A stretch of 53,035 bases of DNA from Planctomycetota bacterium. Lineage in GTDB: Bacteria > Planctomycetota > Phycisphaerae > Sedimentisphaerales > Anaerobacaceae. The translations under genes were made by a program, and so were the position numbers. Below, in pieces: positions 32,210 to 44,356 of the stretch (the first letter of the stretch is position 1; every line of letters begins with the position of its first letter). The stretch lies in assembly GCA_022563885.1 (NCBI GenBank), contig JADFMM010000008.1:1-53035 (forward strand), read 5' to 3'. A model generated the notes under the pieces. That model made no database searches. It had not been told where the DNA came from and worked only from the letters and a program-made list of their open reading frames with translations.

Positions 32210-33076
32210 ATGTCCGCCGTCAGTGCAGGACGCTCCACGCGTCTGCTCAATGCGACGGTGGCCAATCTGACTCGCTTGGTCTTGGCGACGCTTCTCCTGG
32301 CGGCTTGGGCGCATACCCTGGGGCAGGGTGTGTCGGGACCGGCCCTGCCTTGGCTATTCGTGAGTGGCGTGGTGGGTTTTGGCCTGGGTGACCTGGCCCT
32401 CTATGCCGCCTTTGCTCACATCGGTTCCCGTTTGATGGTGTTGCTCTTTCTCTGTGTGTCCGCACCGCTGGGCGCGCTGATGGAGTGGCTCTGGCTCGGC
32501 AGCGGGCTCACCGTGAGTCAGATGTTTTGGGGAGGTGTGATTCTGGCGGGCGTGGCCTTGGCCTTGACAACCGATACGGCGACCTCTGCCACACGACGTG
32601 ATCGCGTGGTGGGGCCCGTCATGGGACTAATTGCTGCCATGGGACAGGCCGGTGGAGCGGTGTTGACACGGAAGGCCTTTGACGTGGCGGATCAGGCAGG
32701 GAGACATATCGACGGCGCCACGGCCGCCTACCAGCGCATCTTGGGAGGCGTTCTTCTGACCCTCGTCGTCCTGCTCGTCGGACGCCATCTCTTCAAGGGG
32801 TGTGCGCAAACAAGGTTTCGGGATCCGAGCCATCAATGGCGGCAGGCCTGGCCCCGGGTTGTGGCAAACGCGTTCTGCGGCCCGGCCTTGGGTGTCGCCT
32901 GTTTTCAGTGGCCCCTGGCCGTGGAAAAGACGGGGATTGTGCTGGCCATCGTCGCCACCACGCCGTTGGTCGTGATCCCCTTCACCTATATGATCGATGG
33001 GGACCGTCCGGGGATTCGGTCGTTGGTAGGCGGTGCAGTCGCCGTCCTGGGAGCTGCCGTGCTGGCCTTCCGCTAA
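32210..33076 (+). CDS. EamA/DMT-superfamily permease, possibly N-terminally truncated
   Basis: 288 residues with about nine transmembrane segments of the drug/metabolite transporter fold in two EamA halves (about 20-120 and 135-288; each has the paired-helix pattern such as FGLGDLALYAAFAHIGS and GVACFQWPLAVEKTGIVLAI). The first helix expected before AGRSTRLLNATVANLTRL is missing. A TGA closes this frame at 32201-32203, while another frame just upstream reads FQALLTCH, which could be the lost helix shifted by an indel. So this is either a short variant or a recently frameshifted gene. No ribosome-binding site is seen at the ATG. The substrate is unknown. Confidence 0.75.
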   Translation: MSAVSAGRSTRLLNATVANLTRLVLATLLLAAWAHTLGQGVSGPALPWLFVSGVVGFGLGDLALYAAFAHIGSRLMVLLFLCVSAPLGALMEWLWLGSGLTVSQMFWGGVILAGVALALTTDTATSATRRDRVVGPVMGLIAAMGQAGGAVLTRKAFDVADQAGRHIDGATAAYQRILGGVLLTLVVLLVGRHLFKGCAQTRFRDPSHQWRQAWPRVVANAFCGPALGVACFQWPLAVEKTGIVLAIVATTPLVVIPFTYMIDGDRPGIRSLVGGAVAVLGAAVLAFR

Positions 33077-33205
33077 TCGCACCACTCAGAGACCCTAGAG
33101 ACTGTGCCGGTATCTTTTCTTTTCACGAGTGACAAGACGACGACGTGGGCATAGGATGTCCTCCTCGATAGGATTCGTTCTCATCATGACCTGGAAACGA
33201 CTTGG

Positions 33206-36187
33206 ATGGCCGAATACCCATCTAATAAGGATCTGCTCAGACGTCTGATCGACGTGGAGGAGAAGCTCGCGGTGGTCAGCCGACGTCTAGAGCGTTGGGA
33301 GTCGAAGGCGCAACCGGCGGCGGACACTCGAAAGGATGGTGCGAGCGGCAGCGACCCTATTCCATCATTGCCCCCGCCCATACCTCGGCGGGTTGAGTCG
33401 CCGCCACGGGTGTCGGATGCGGACTTGGATCGAGAGAAGATGATCCCCAATAAAAAAGACGCCATGGCTGCAGCCTCGTCATTCCAAGTGGGTCCGCCCA
33501 CACCTGATGAGGTTTCGCGTCCACCCCGTCTCGACCTTCGCGAGAGACTGGCGCGGTGCGGATTCTTGCCGCCACGCGGAGAAGGGACATTGGAAATACA
33601 AGTGGGTACCTGGTGGACGACCCGCATTGGAGCGGTGTTGGCGGTCATCACCGGGGCTTTTTTTGCCGTCTATGTCTCCAAGAATGTCCCTCCCTGGGTC
33701 CGCTTTGGAGAGCTTCTGGGCGGCTCAGTGGGGGTGACACTGCTCGGACTCTGGCTGGAGCGACGGTACCGGCGCTTTGGCGAGGTTTTATTTGGCAGTG
33801 GATTGGCTCTCATTTATTTCTCTGTGTACGCCGGATATGCGGTGTCACCCGTCAAGGTAATGGATAACGCGATTCTGGCGACCCTCCTGCAGTATGCGGC
33901 TGCCGTAGGACTCTTTCTCTGCGCCCGGTGGCGCGCTTCCGTCGGCATTGCGACCATGGCGACCTTCCTGGGTTACGTGGCTTGTCTTTTCTCTTCTCTC
34001 CACGGGCTGCCGACCTACGCCCTAGTGGCGGCCGCTACGTTGGCGATAGGGGCCCTATGTTTCTACCTCATCCGGCGCTGGCAGCGGCCCCTGCTGGTGA
34101 GCGTACCCCTGACCTATGTCATCTATGGGGTTGTGATGACGAACGATCCAAGACCGTCTTATGCACTGTGCTTCGCATATCTGCTCTTCTATGTCATGAT
34201 CTTCGGCGCCGCGGACTACCTGGCCCTGCTAAAAAATGCTGTGATGCCGCGCCTCCAGAGACGTGGAGTGCAAATTCTCAATACCAGCGCTGCCGCGGTC
34301 CTCGGGTATCTGATGACGGCCCAGTTCTACCCCGAGTATCTGACGACATTTTACGCTATCTTGGGCGGTCTCTTTACCGGCACGGCCCTGCTTTATTACC
34401 TGACGAAACATTCGGACGTCATGATGCACACCTACTTCGTCAAGGGATCGGCGCTGATAACGCTGGCCATGATGACCGCCTTCGAGTCTAGAACGCGCTG
34501 GGCGGCACTTGCCGTCGAAAGTCTGGTCTTGCTGATGAGTGCCAAACGGTCTCGCCTCAAGGTCGTAGAAGGGGCCATGGCGTTGGTGTGGTGCGCGTCT
34601 TTTTACTTCTTTTTGCAGCACCTCTACGGACTGGGCCGATTCTCCAGCGCCTATCCCATTCTGAGCGGGCAGGGTGGCTCGGCGGTTTTCTATCTCGCGC
34701 TGACCACGATACTGTTCTGCCTGCAAGGTCGCTGGCTCGGTGCCGCGCCGGACGACGATGAGGAGACCCCGACGCCCTCGGCAGCCTCGATAGCCGGTAG
34801 ACAGACATTTCGTGTTCAACTAAATCTTCTCTATAGCCTCTTTCTAGGCCTACTTGGACTTGGCGTCAGTAAGGCATTCGGCCCTGCTACCTATTTTCCC
34901 CTGGCCGCGGCATTGATGGGTGTGCTGACGGTACTGATTGGGATCGCCTTTCGGCACTGGATCGCCTACGTGGGCGGTTCGATACCCTTTCTCATTGCCC
35001 ATATCGTGTTCTGGACCGGGGAGCATGCCACTCGGCATGCTCAGCCAGCCTGGATGAACGGAGCAGTGCTGATCGGGCTCAGCCTGGGTGCGGCCGTCCT
35101 GATCTGCTATTGCGTCCGAACAGACCTGTCCCGTTCCTGGCGAATCGACCCAGCGGTCCTCGACGCTGTCCTGCACGGCCTTTGGATAACGACTTGGTAC
35201 TGCGTCATCAAGAAAACCTGTGGATTCGAGAGTTCGCTGTTGATCATGGTGGTGACATCGTGTCTCGTTGCCGGGGCTACCCTCAAGTTTCCCTTTCTCC
35301 ATCTGGGGGATTTCTCCTCGCTGCCCATGGCACTGTGGCTCGTAGATGCCGGGAGAACATTCTTCGGTGGCAGCGACCCAATGGTCCATACGGGCTCGAC
35401 GCTCTTTCTGTGCTTGGGGGCCGTCGGCGCCTACGGGTATGCCTGTGCCCATGCCATGGTCGAGCCGCTCCGCAGTCGACTTGTACTACTGAGGCCGCAG
35501 GATCAATACCAAGTCTTGCACACGCTACTGGCCTGGCTGATCGGCTTGGTTGCCCTGCAGACGATTTTCCATGATCGGGCCCTCATGCTCTCCCTGGGGA
35601 TCGCGGGTGTCACGTGTGGTCTGCTCTGTCGATGGTCTGGGTTGAAGCCCACTTTTTACGCGGGATTGTGTTATCTCCTGGCAGCACACTGCATATGCGG
35701 TCTGCTGATGCCGACCCAGGGGCGTGCGGGTGATACGCTCTTTCTTGCCATGGTCCTGCTCTTGGCGGCGCTGACACTCGCGTATGCGGTCTGTGGTCGA
35801 TACCTGCGCGGCGACCTGGCTGAATCCAAGCATGAGCTTCTTCAGTTTCTCCTCGGATCACTCGCGCTGCTCATGATGTTTTTGCTTTTTTACCTAAAAC
35901 CGGGCGACTGGCACTCCTATGTGACCGTCCTGTGGGGCGCATCGGCCGTGATGGTCTTGACGGTCGGACTTCTATTGAGCGTCAGACCCCTGCGCATCCT
36001 CGGTCTGATCGGTTTGGCCCTCTGCATTCCACGCGTGTTCATTGTCGATGTTCGTTCGACGTTGCACCGGATCATCGCCTTCGGCGTTCTGAGTGCTGTC
36101 TTGCTGGTGGTGGGTTTCGTCTACAACAAATATCATGAGGTGATTCAACAGACAAATGGGAGCCGGCCAGGGGCGCGCGAACAGTAG
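33206..36187 (+). CDS. DUF2339 large polytopic membrane protein
   Basis: 993 residues. The N-terminal 35 residues form a coiled coil (LLRRLIDVEEKLAVVSRRLERWE), followed by a Pro-rich, charged linker (about 36-125). Then comes an uninterrupted series of more than 20 hydrophobic helices. The DUF2339 hallmark is the segment just before the first helix, EIQVGTWWTTRIGAVLAVITG, followed by RFGELLGG and FGEVLFGSGLALIYFSVYAGY. The family is widespread with no established function; the many helices and cytoplasmic coiled coil suggest an envelope role. It lies alone, 130 bases from the permease and 112 before the symporter. Gene length and composition look normal, with no frameshift. Confidence 0.88.
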   Translation: MAEYPSNKDLLRRLIDVEEKLAVVSRRLERWESKAQPAADTRKDGASGSDPIPSLPPPIPRRVESPPRVSDADLDREKMIPNKKDAMAAASSFQVGPPTPDEVSRPPRLDLRERLARCGFLPPRGEGTLEIQVGTWWTTRIGAVLAVITGAFFAVYVSKNVPPWVRFGELLGGSVGVTLLGLWLERRYRRFGEVLFGSGLALIYFSVYAGYAVSPVKVMDNAILATLLQYAAAVGLFLCARWRASVGIATMATFLGYVACLFSSLHGLPTYALVAAATLAIGALCFYLIRRWQRPLLVSVPLTYVIYGVVMTNDPRPSYALCFAYLLFYVMIFGAADYLALLKNAVMPRLQRRGVQILNTSAAAVLGYLMTAQFYPEYLTTFYAILGGLFTGTALLYYLTKHSDVMMHTYFVKGSALITLAMMTAFESRTRWAALAVESLVLLMSAKRSRLKVVEGAMALVWCASFYFFLQHLYGLGRFSSAYPILSGQGGSAVFYLALTTILFCLQGRWLGAAPDDDEETPTPSAASIAGRQTFRVQLNLLYSLFLGLLGLGVSKAFGPATYFPLAAALMGVLTVLIGIAFRHWIAYVGGSIPFLIAHIVFWTGEHATRHAQPAWMNGAVLIGLSLGAAVLICYCVRTDLSRSWRIDPAVLDAVLHGLWITTWYCVIKKTCGFESSLLIMVVTSCLVAGATLKFPFLHLGDFSSLPMALWLVDAGRTFFGGSDPMVHTGSTLFLCLGAVGAYGYACAHAMVEPLRSRLVLLRPQDQYQVLHTLLAWLIGLVALQTIFHDRALMLSLGIAGVTCGLLCRWSGLKPTFYAGLCYLLAAHCICGLLMPTQGRAGDTLFLAMVLLLAALTLAYAVCGRYLRGDLAESKHELLQFLLGSLALLMMFLLFYLKPGDWHSYVTVLWGASAVMVLTVGLLLSVRPLRILGLIGLALCIPRVFIVDVRSTLHRIIAFGVLSAVLLVVGFVYNKYHEVIQQTNGSRPGAREQ

Positions 36188-36298
36188 CGGCCTTCCTGCA
36201 AGCAAACAAGCGCCGAGACCCTTGCGATCGAGCCCTACGGGACCAGTTCCGCAGGGTCTCTTCCGGCACGATGTGCCTCTCGGCAGAAGGACCCCCTA

Positions 36299-37627
36299 GT
36301 GAGTGAGCCCAAGAAGAGTCATCTGACCCTGTGGATCTGTGGCGCGATCGTGGCCGCTATCGGCTCGGCCCTGGTCTTTCCCCACCTGGCCGTGAAATTC
36401 CATGTGGGGGGTGAAATCTTTCTCCGCCTGCTCAGGATGATAGTGGTGCCTCTAGTTGTCACGAGCGTGATGAGTGGCATTCTGGGCCTGGGTGATGTTC
36501 GCAAACTGGGCCGTCCCGGTGGAGCCGCCCTGCTCTATTACCTGACCACCACGGTCCTGGCGGTGTTCGTCGGCCTGATGGTGGTGAATCTCATCCAACC
36601 GGGTATGGGGACGGTCGACGAGGCCTCGCTGGCGGCCGTCAAAGCTGAGAGTGACACCAACTCCCCCAAGGCAAGACTCCTGATGGCCTTGACCGATGCC
36701 ACGGGCCTCAGCAAGGAAGAGATCGGCGGCGTCTTTGAGGAATTCTCCCCAGGCCCTCAGGAGTCACCCACGATTGGCACGATATTGAAAAATCTCCTGC
36801 TGATGCTCTTCACCGACAACCTCTTTGCGGCGGCGGCCAACACGAGTCTCTTGCCCCTGATCCTGTTCAGCATTGTCTTTGCCTGCATGTTGACGACCAT
36901 GGGATCACGGGTCTCCCATCTCAGTGCCATGATCGAGCAGATCAACGATGCCCTGATGCGGTTTGTCTTGCTGATCATGCGCATCTCCCCGCTCGGCATC
37001 TTTTGCCTGGTGGCGGCGCGGTTTGGTCAGGCCCAAGCCGAAGGGAAACTGCTCGATCTGGTCAATCAAACCGGTTGGTATGTTCTGACAGTGGTGTTCG
37101 GTCTGGGCATCCACGCCTGCTGTATCTTGCCGCTGATCTACTGGTGCTTCACGCGGAAGAACCCCTTTCGTTTCATCCTCCAGATGTCACAGGCCTTGCT
37201 CACGGCCTTTTCGACGGCCAGCTCCTCCGCGACACTGCCAGTCACCATGGAGTGCGCCATCGATCGGGCCGGCGTGTCCGAGCGGTCCGTAAAGTTTGTG
37301 CTGCCCCTGGGAGCCACCATCAACATGGATGGCACGGCGCTCTACGAAGCGGTCGCAGCCCTCTTTATCGCTCAGGCGACGGGTTACGATTTGAGCCTGC
37401 TGCAACAACTCGTCATTGCCGTCACCGCGACGCTGGCGGCCATCGGTGCCGCAGGCATTCCCGAGGCGGGCCTGGTGACCATGATCATCGTGCTCAATGC
37501 CGTCGGGCTGCCCGTCGAATATATTGGCTTGGTCCTATCCGTCGACTGGCTTGTGGACCGATTCAGGACCGCGGTCAACATCTATGGGGACTGTGTGGGT
37601 GCCGTGGTGGTGGAAAGGGTGTCGTGA
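36299..37627 (+). CDS. Dicarboxylate/amino acid:cation symporter (DAACS family)
   Basis: 442 residues. It is a Na+ or H+ coupled importer of C4-dicarboxylates, glutamate or aspartate in the inner membrane. Seen: early helix LRLLRMIVVPLVVTSVMSGI, the re-entrant loop FSTASSSATLPVTMECA with its serine-rich motif, NMDGTALYEAVAALFIAQ (the conserved NMDGT), and the second re-entrant segment AAIGAAGIPEAGLVTM, ending in DWLVDRFRTAVNIYGDCVGA. These match GltP/DctA-like proteins. The start is GTG 36299 with AGAAGGA about 8 bases upstream. An insertion of about 80 residues (ADAVKAESD... to PGPQESPT region, about 100-155) is longer than usual between helices 3 and 4. Convergent with the kinase gene 8 bases on. 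Confidence 0.92.
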   Translation: MSEPKKSHLTLWICGAIVAAIGSALVFPHLAVKFHVGGEIFLRLLRMIVVPLVVTSVMSGILGLGDVRKLGRPGGAALLYYLTTTVLAVFVGLMVVNLIQPGMGTVDEASLAAVKAESDTNSPKARLLMALTDATGLSKEEIGGVFEEFSPGPQESPTIGTILKNLLLMLFTDNLFAAAANTSLLPLILFSIVFACMLTTMGSRVSHLSAMIEQINDALMRFVLLIMRISPLGIFCLVAARFGQAQAEGKLLDLVNQTGWYVLTVVFGLGIHACCILPLIYWCFTRKNPFRFILQMSQALLTAFSTASSSATLPVTMECAIDRAGVSERSVKFVLPLGATINMDGTALYEAVAALFIAQATGYDLSLLQQLVIAVTATLAAIGAAGIPEAGLVTMIIVLNAVGLPVEYIGLVLSVDWLVDRFRTAVNIYGDCVGAVVVERVS

Positions 37628-37635
37628 CGGTTCTG

Positions 37636-38538
37636 TTACAGTGCCTTGGAAAACACCGAAAAGGCCTTAGGGATGACCTCCAAGCGAACGGGTGTCCGGC
37701 CCATGATGTCCCCATCTAGATTCAGCGGACCTTCCTTTTCAGGAAGGAGTGCACACCTACGAACCTGATAGTATTCACAGAGGGGATCTTCAATGTGCTT
37801 TCCTTCAAACAGTTTCGCAAAGAGCTTCAGCAGTCGCATCGGTTTGGCATGCTCCCGGACCACGACGACATCCATGAGTCCATCGTCCAAACGGGCTTTG
37901 GGTGCAATCTTCATGCCCTTGCCGGTATGAATCGTGTTACAGACGATGACAAAGGTGAAGTCATCGACAATCTCCCTGTCCTCCAGGATCAGTGTTGCGG
38001 GTCGCGCCTTGTGCCTGAATATCTCCATCACTGTCACTAACGTGTAGCGCCGTTCGCCCAACCATCGCAGTTTCTGCGCCATGAGACCAATATCAGTCAC
38101 CAGTCCCCAGCCCAGGATGTTGAGGACATAAACGAGTTCGGCGCGGGCGTCCATCTGCACGGCAATGGCATCGACCGCATGGGCGTGTCGGCCTAGAATG
38201 GCATGAGCGGCCTCTACCGGGTTTTGGAGACCCAAGTCGTGGGCAAAGGCATTGCCCGATCCGCCGGGGATTACGCCGATGGGGATTTTCTGTTTGTCTT
38301 CCCGAGAGAGCATGCCGTTGACGACCTCATGCAAGGTGCCGTCACCGCCTATCACGACGATGGCATCCAGCCCACCCAGAGTCAACTCCTGTACGATGGA
38401 CGTGGCGTGTCCCGGATGTGTCGTTTCCGAGAGGGTGACATCCACACCGGCAGACTGAAAGAGTGGCAGGACTTGAGCCAGGACGGCGCGACCCCTGCGG
38501 CCGCCGCCATAGGGGTTCAGGATGATGGACACTCTCAT
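37636..38538 (-). CDS. Diacylglycerol kinase family enzyme
   Basis: 300 residues, soluble lipid kinase of the DgkB/YegS class. Seen: the N-terminal LNPYGGGRRGR, the nucleotide loop IGGDGTLHEVVNGM, IPGGSGNAFAHDLG, a C-terminal beta domain with ILEDREIVDDFTFVIVCN and FEGKHIEDPLCEYYQVRR, and NLDGDIMG near the end. Family members phosphorylate diacylglycerol or related lipids with ATP. A sphingosine- or ceramide-kinase-like substrate is possible. The end of the gene lies 8 bases from the convergent symporter. It begins 14 bases after the PfkB gene and is probably transcribed with it. Confidence 0.9.
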   Translation of the reverse strand: MRVSIILNPYGGGRRGRAVLAQVLPLFQSAGVDVTLSETTHPGHATSIVQELTLGGLDAIVVIGGDGTLHEVVNGMLSREDKQKIPIGVIPGGSGNAFAHDLGLQNPVEAAHAILGRHAHAVDAIAVQMDARAELVYVLNILGWGLVTDIGLMAQKLRWLGERRYTLVTVMEIFRHKARPATLILEDREIVDDFTFVIVCNTIHTGKGMKIAPKARLDDGLMDVVVVREHAKPMRLLKLFAKLFEGKHIEDPLCEYYQVRRCALLPEKEGPLNLDGDIMGRTPVRLEVIPKAFSVFSKAL

Positions 38539-38552
38539 GTTCCTAAGGGGGT

Positions 38553-39503
38553 TCAGCTCTCTTGCGTCTGCAGGAGTTGAATAATGTCCGCCTTACTGGG
38601 GATGGATTCCAGCGATCCGTATTTGGTGCACACCAATGCGGCGGCGGCGGACGCAAATTCCACGGCATGTTTCATGTCTGTGCAGGTGACCGCGCAATAG
38701 GCGCCCAACGCCCCTGCGAAGGCGTCACCACAGCCGCTGTCATCGACCAAATCGATGTCAAAGGCGGGGATCTGTTCGGCGGTGTAACGATCGATGAGCA
38801 TGCAGCCCCGTCGGCCCATGGTGATGATCGCGTAACGTACGCCTCTTGCGATCAGGTCTGAACCGATGAGTTTTGCGGTGCGAATGCTGGCATTGGCCCG
38901 GTCGGTGATATTTGCCGCCTCAAACAGGTTGGGCACCACGATGTCTGCGGAAAAGTACTCGATGGGCAGGTCGGCCTTCCTTTGGTCCAGGGGATGCGCG
39001 GGATTGAGAACCACCCTGACGCCATGGATGTCGGCCAAGCGGAGCGCCGTGGTGATCGCCTCTTGCGGTAGTTTGCCGTGAATCAGACAGATATCTGCCT
39101 GAGAGATCGCTTCTTCGGCCTGTTCGATTTCGCGGGCAGTCAGTGCAAGATTGGCGCCGGCATAGTGACAGGCGGCGTTGTCCCCCATGGAACTCACCAG
39201 CGTGACCACCACCCCGGTGTTCATGGCCTCGGCCGTATACACGTAGTCCGTGTTGATGCCGAGTTCGGAGAGTTCCTGCAATACCATGCGGGCATAGGGA
39301 TCGCCGCCGACCTTGCTGACAAGAAAGACCTCACATTCGCATTTGACCGCCTGGGTGGCCTGACTAGGTCCGGGACCCGCGGTCTTGTACCAGAGTTCAG
39401 ACCCTGAAACGGCCTGGCCTTCCGAGGGAATTCGGTCGCAGCGTATGGCCATGTCGATATAGGTGCCACCTATTGCGACCACTCTAGGGCGTTGCTTAGA
39501 CAT
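38553..39503 (-). CDS. PfkB-family carbohydrate kinase, atypical
   Basis: 316 residues. The family fold is clear: VVAIGGTYIDMAIRCDRIP, LNPAHPLDQRK, VPNLFEAANITD, and DDSGCGDAFAGALG with catalytic Asp260. Two signature positions are unusual: the first motif reads AGPGPSQATQA where RbsK has GGKGANQA, and the anion hole reads GCGD instead of GAGD or AAGD. It shares the ribokinase fold with the gene at 30727 but is not a close copy. The substrate is unknown; adenosine, fructose or another sugar is possible. A good promoter lies at 39594-39621. It is followed by the lipid kinase gene in the same direction. Confidence 0.85.
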   Translation of the reverse strand: MSKQRPRVVAIGGTYIDMAIRCDRIPSEGQAVSGSELWYKTAGPGPSQATQAVKCECEVFLVSKVGGDPYARMVLQELSELGINTDYVYTAEAMNTGVVVTLVSSMGDNAACHYAGANLALTAREIEQAEEAISQADICLIHGKLPQEAITTALRLADIHGVRVVLNPAHPLDQRKADLPIEYFSADIVVPNLFEAANITDRANASIRTAKLIGSDLIARGVRYAIITMGRRGCMLIDRYTAEQIPAFDIDLVDDSGCGDAFAGALGAYCAVTCTDMKHAVEFASAAAALVCTKYGSLESIPSKADIIQLLQTQES

Positions 39504-39593
39504 CCATTGTCCTCTTCATTCCCTGTTCTACCTAATAGACTGAGCAGGCGCAGGCATCCGGCCATCACGCACTTAGCAACCAAACACCCTTTC

Positions 39594-39621
39594 AGTATAG
39601 CCCTCCCCTATGCAAAAGCAA
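39594..39621 (-). promoter_or_regulatory. Promoter of the PfkB / lipid-kinase operon
   Basis: On the minus strand TTGCTT (39616-39621), 16-base spacer, TATACT (39594-39599). The expected start is near 39587, about 84 bases before the ATG. Confidence 0.5.
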
Positions 39622-39680
39622 GGAATTTGGGGGAGACGCAAATGGTGGTGGGGTACTGGGTTACGAGGCTGAAGGTATTA

Positions 39681-39734
39681 GGCTCTGTCTGAAAACTCGC
39701 TCTCGGGCCGACGACAGAGTTTTCAGACAGAGGC
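39681..39734. repeat. 54-bp palindromic element with TA flanks
   Basis: GGCTCTGTCTGAAAACTC (39681-39698) faces GAGTTTTCAGACAGAGGC (39717-39734), nearly perfect 18-bp inverted ends around an 18-base centre. TA lies on each side (39679-39680 and 39735-39736). TA duplication is typical of IS630/Tc1-mariner transposition, so a tiny MITE is likely. Its centre and one arm recur at 13068-13101. It lies between carA and the PfkB gene, where the hairpin could also end carA transcripts. A 10-bp palindrome GTCTCGAGAC follows at 39747. Confidence 0.65.
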
Positions 39735-39786
39735 TAGTCTGATTGCGTCTCGAGACCCCCGAGGGCGGCTGGCTTCGAAAAAAACC

Positions 39787-40902
39787 CTATCGATTCTTCA
39801 TCATGGCCATGAAAGATTGGAACAGGTAGGCCGAATCATGGGGTCCAGGCGAGGCCTCCGGGTGATACTGCACGGAGAAGGCCTTGAACTTCTTACAACG
39901 CAAACCTTCCAGGGTGTTGTCGTTGAGATTGATGTGGGTGAGTTCCACATCTTTGTCTCTTAGCGAATCCAAATCGACGCAGAAGCCGTGGTTCTGGCTG
40001 GTAATTTCGATCTTGCCGGTGTCCAGGTCCTGGACGGGGTGGTTGGCCCCTCGATGCCCGAATTTGAGTTTGTAGGTCTTACCGCCCAGGGCCAGGGCGA
40101 GTATCTGGTGACCCAGACAGATGCCGAAAATCGGGACCTTGCCGAGTAAGGCCCGCACGGTCTCGATGCCATAGTGGACGGCGGCCGGATCGCCGGGGCC
40201 GTTGCTGAGTAAGACGCCGTCCGGTTTTTTGGCGAGGATGGCCTGGGCGGAGGTCTGGGCCGGCACCACGGTGACCTGGCAAGCGTGACTACGGAGCAGC
40301 CGGAGGATGTTCTGCTTGATGCCGTAATCGATGGCCACGACGTTGAACTCGGTCTCGGGCAGGGCTTCGGTGCCCTCGATGACATCGATGGTCCCTTTGT
40401 TCCATTCGTAGGCCTTGGTTGCGGTGACATCCTGGACGATGTCGCGCCCGATCAGGCCGGGATAGGGATCTAACTTGGCCTTGAGTTTTCCGACGGCCGT
40501 CTCGGAAGAGGAGATGATGCCTCTCATGGCGCCTTGGGTACGGATGTGTCGGACGAGCTTGCGGGTATCGATGCCCTCCAGACCCACGACCCCGTTGTCT
40601 TGGAGGTATTGGTCCAGGGACACCTGGTGCCGCCAGTTGCTGGGGTAGGGACAGTTCTCCTTGACGATCAAACCCCGTACGAAGAGCTTTCTGGATTCCC
40701 AGTCTGCCTCATTGGTGCCGTAGTTGCCGATGAGGGGGTAGGTCATGGTGATGATCTGCTCGTGGTAGGAGGGATCGGTCAGGATTTCCTGGTAACCGCA
40801 CATACTGGTATTGAAGACGACTTCCCCACAGCCTTGGCCTTTCGCGCCGAAGCCCTTGCCTTCAAAGAGCGTGCCATCTTCCAGCAACAAAACAGCCTTC
40901 AC
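39787..40902 (-). CDS. carA: Carbamoyl phosphate synthase small subunit
   Basis: 371 residues, normal length. It is the glutaminase subunit that feeds ammonia to CarB for carbamoyl phosphate, precursor of arginine and pyrimidines. Seen: the N-terminal domain LLLEDGTLFEGKGFGAKG and GMRTQGAMRGI-type region (HIRTQGAMRG), and the class I amidotransferase domain with the nucleophile Cys in FGICLGHQILA, SNGPGDPAAV, and the His-Glu pair in VQYHPEASPGPHDS. The start is GTG 40902 with GGAGAG 8 bases upstream. It is downstream of carB (61-base gap), the reverse of the usual carA-carB order. Confidence 0.96.
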   Translation of the reverse strand: MKAVLLLEDGTLFEGKGFGAKGQGCGEVVFNTSMCGYQEILTDPSYHEQIITMTYPLIGNYGTNEADWESRKLFVRGLIVKENCPYPSNWRHQVSLDQYLQDNGVVGLEGIDTRKLVRHIRTQGAMRGIISSSETAVGKLKAKLDPYPGLIGRDIVQDVTATKAYEWNKGTIDVIEGTEALPETEFNVVAIDYGIKQNILRLLRSHACQVTVVPAQTSAQAILAKKPDGVLLSNGPGDPAAVHYGIETVRALLGKVPIFGICLGHQILALALGGKTYKLKFGHRGANHPVQDLDTGKIEITSQNHGFCVDLDSLRDKDVELTHINLNDNTLEGLRCKKFKAFSVQYHPEASPGPHDSAYLFQSFMAMMKNR

Positions 40903-40942
40903 GTTTCAATCTCTCCAAAAACCGTAAGTCACACTTCTCTAG

Positions 40943-40963
40943 CCACTAACCACTCGCCACCAG

Positions 40964-40970
<7 letters not shown>
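40943..40970. repeat. Degenerate heptamers between carB and carA
   Basis: CCACTAA, CCACTCG, CCACCAG and TCACTTA in exact steps of seven, reaching into the last codon of carB. It is a short member of the heptamer class. Confidence 0.5.
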
Positions 40971-44176
<3,206 letters not shown>

Positions 44177-44356
44177 AGTTCCGTCGGAGTGTATTAAAGA
44201 ACCGGCATTGTCACGCAGAGGTTGGACCGATGGCAAACACCCATGGGTGATACGTGTGGTGATTGTTTACCAGGAGAAGGCCCCCTTCGTCAAGGTCTAA
44301 GACAAGGACTCATCGCGCGCCGGCCTGGCAATCGTTTGCGGGACAACAAGACCGTC

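Noticed and set aside
39747-39790. Rho-independent terminator for carA at the run of A/T near its stop
   Set aside because: On the coding strand the T run directly follows the stop codon and precedes, rather than follows, the GC-rich palindrome.
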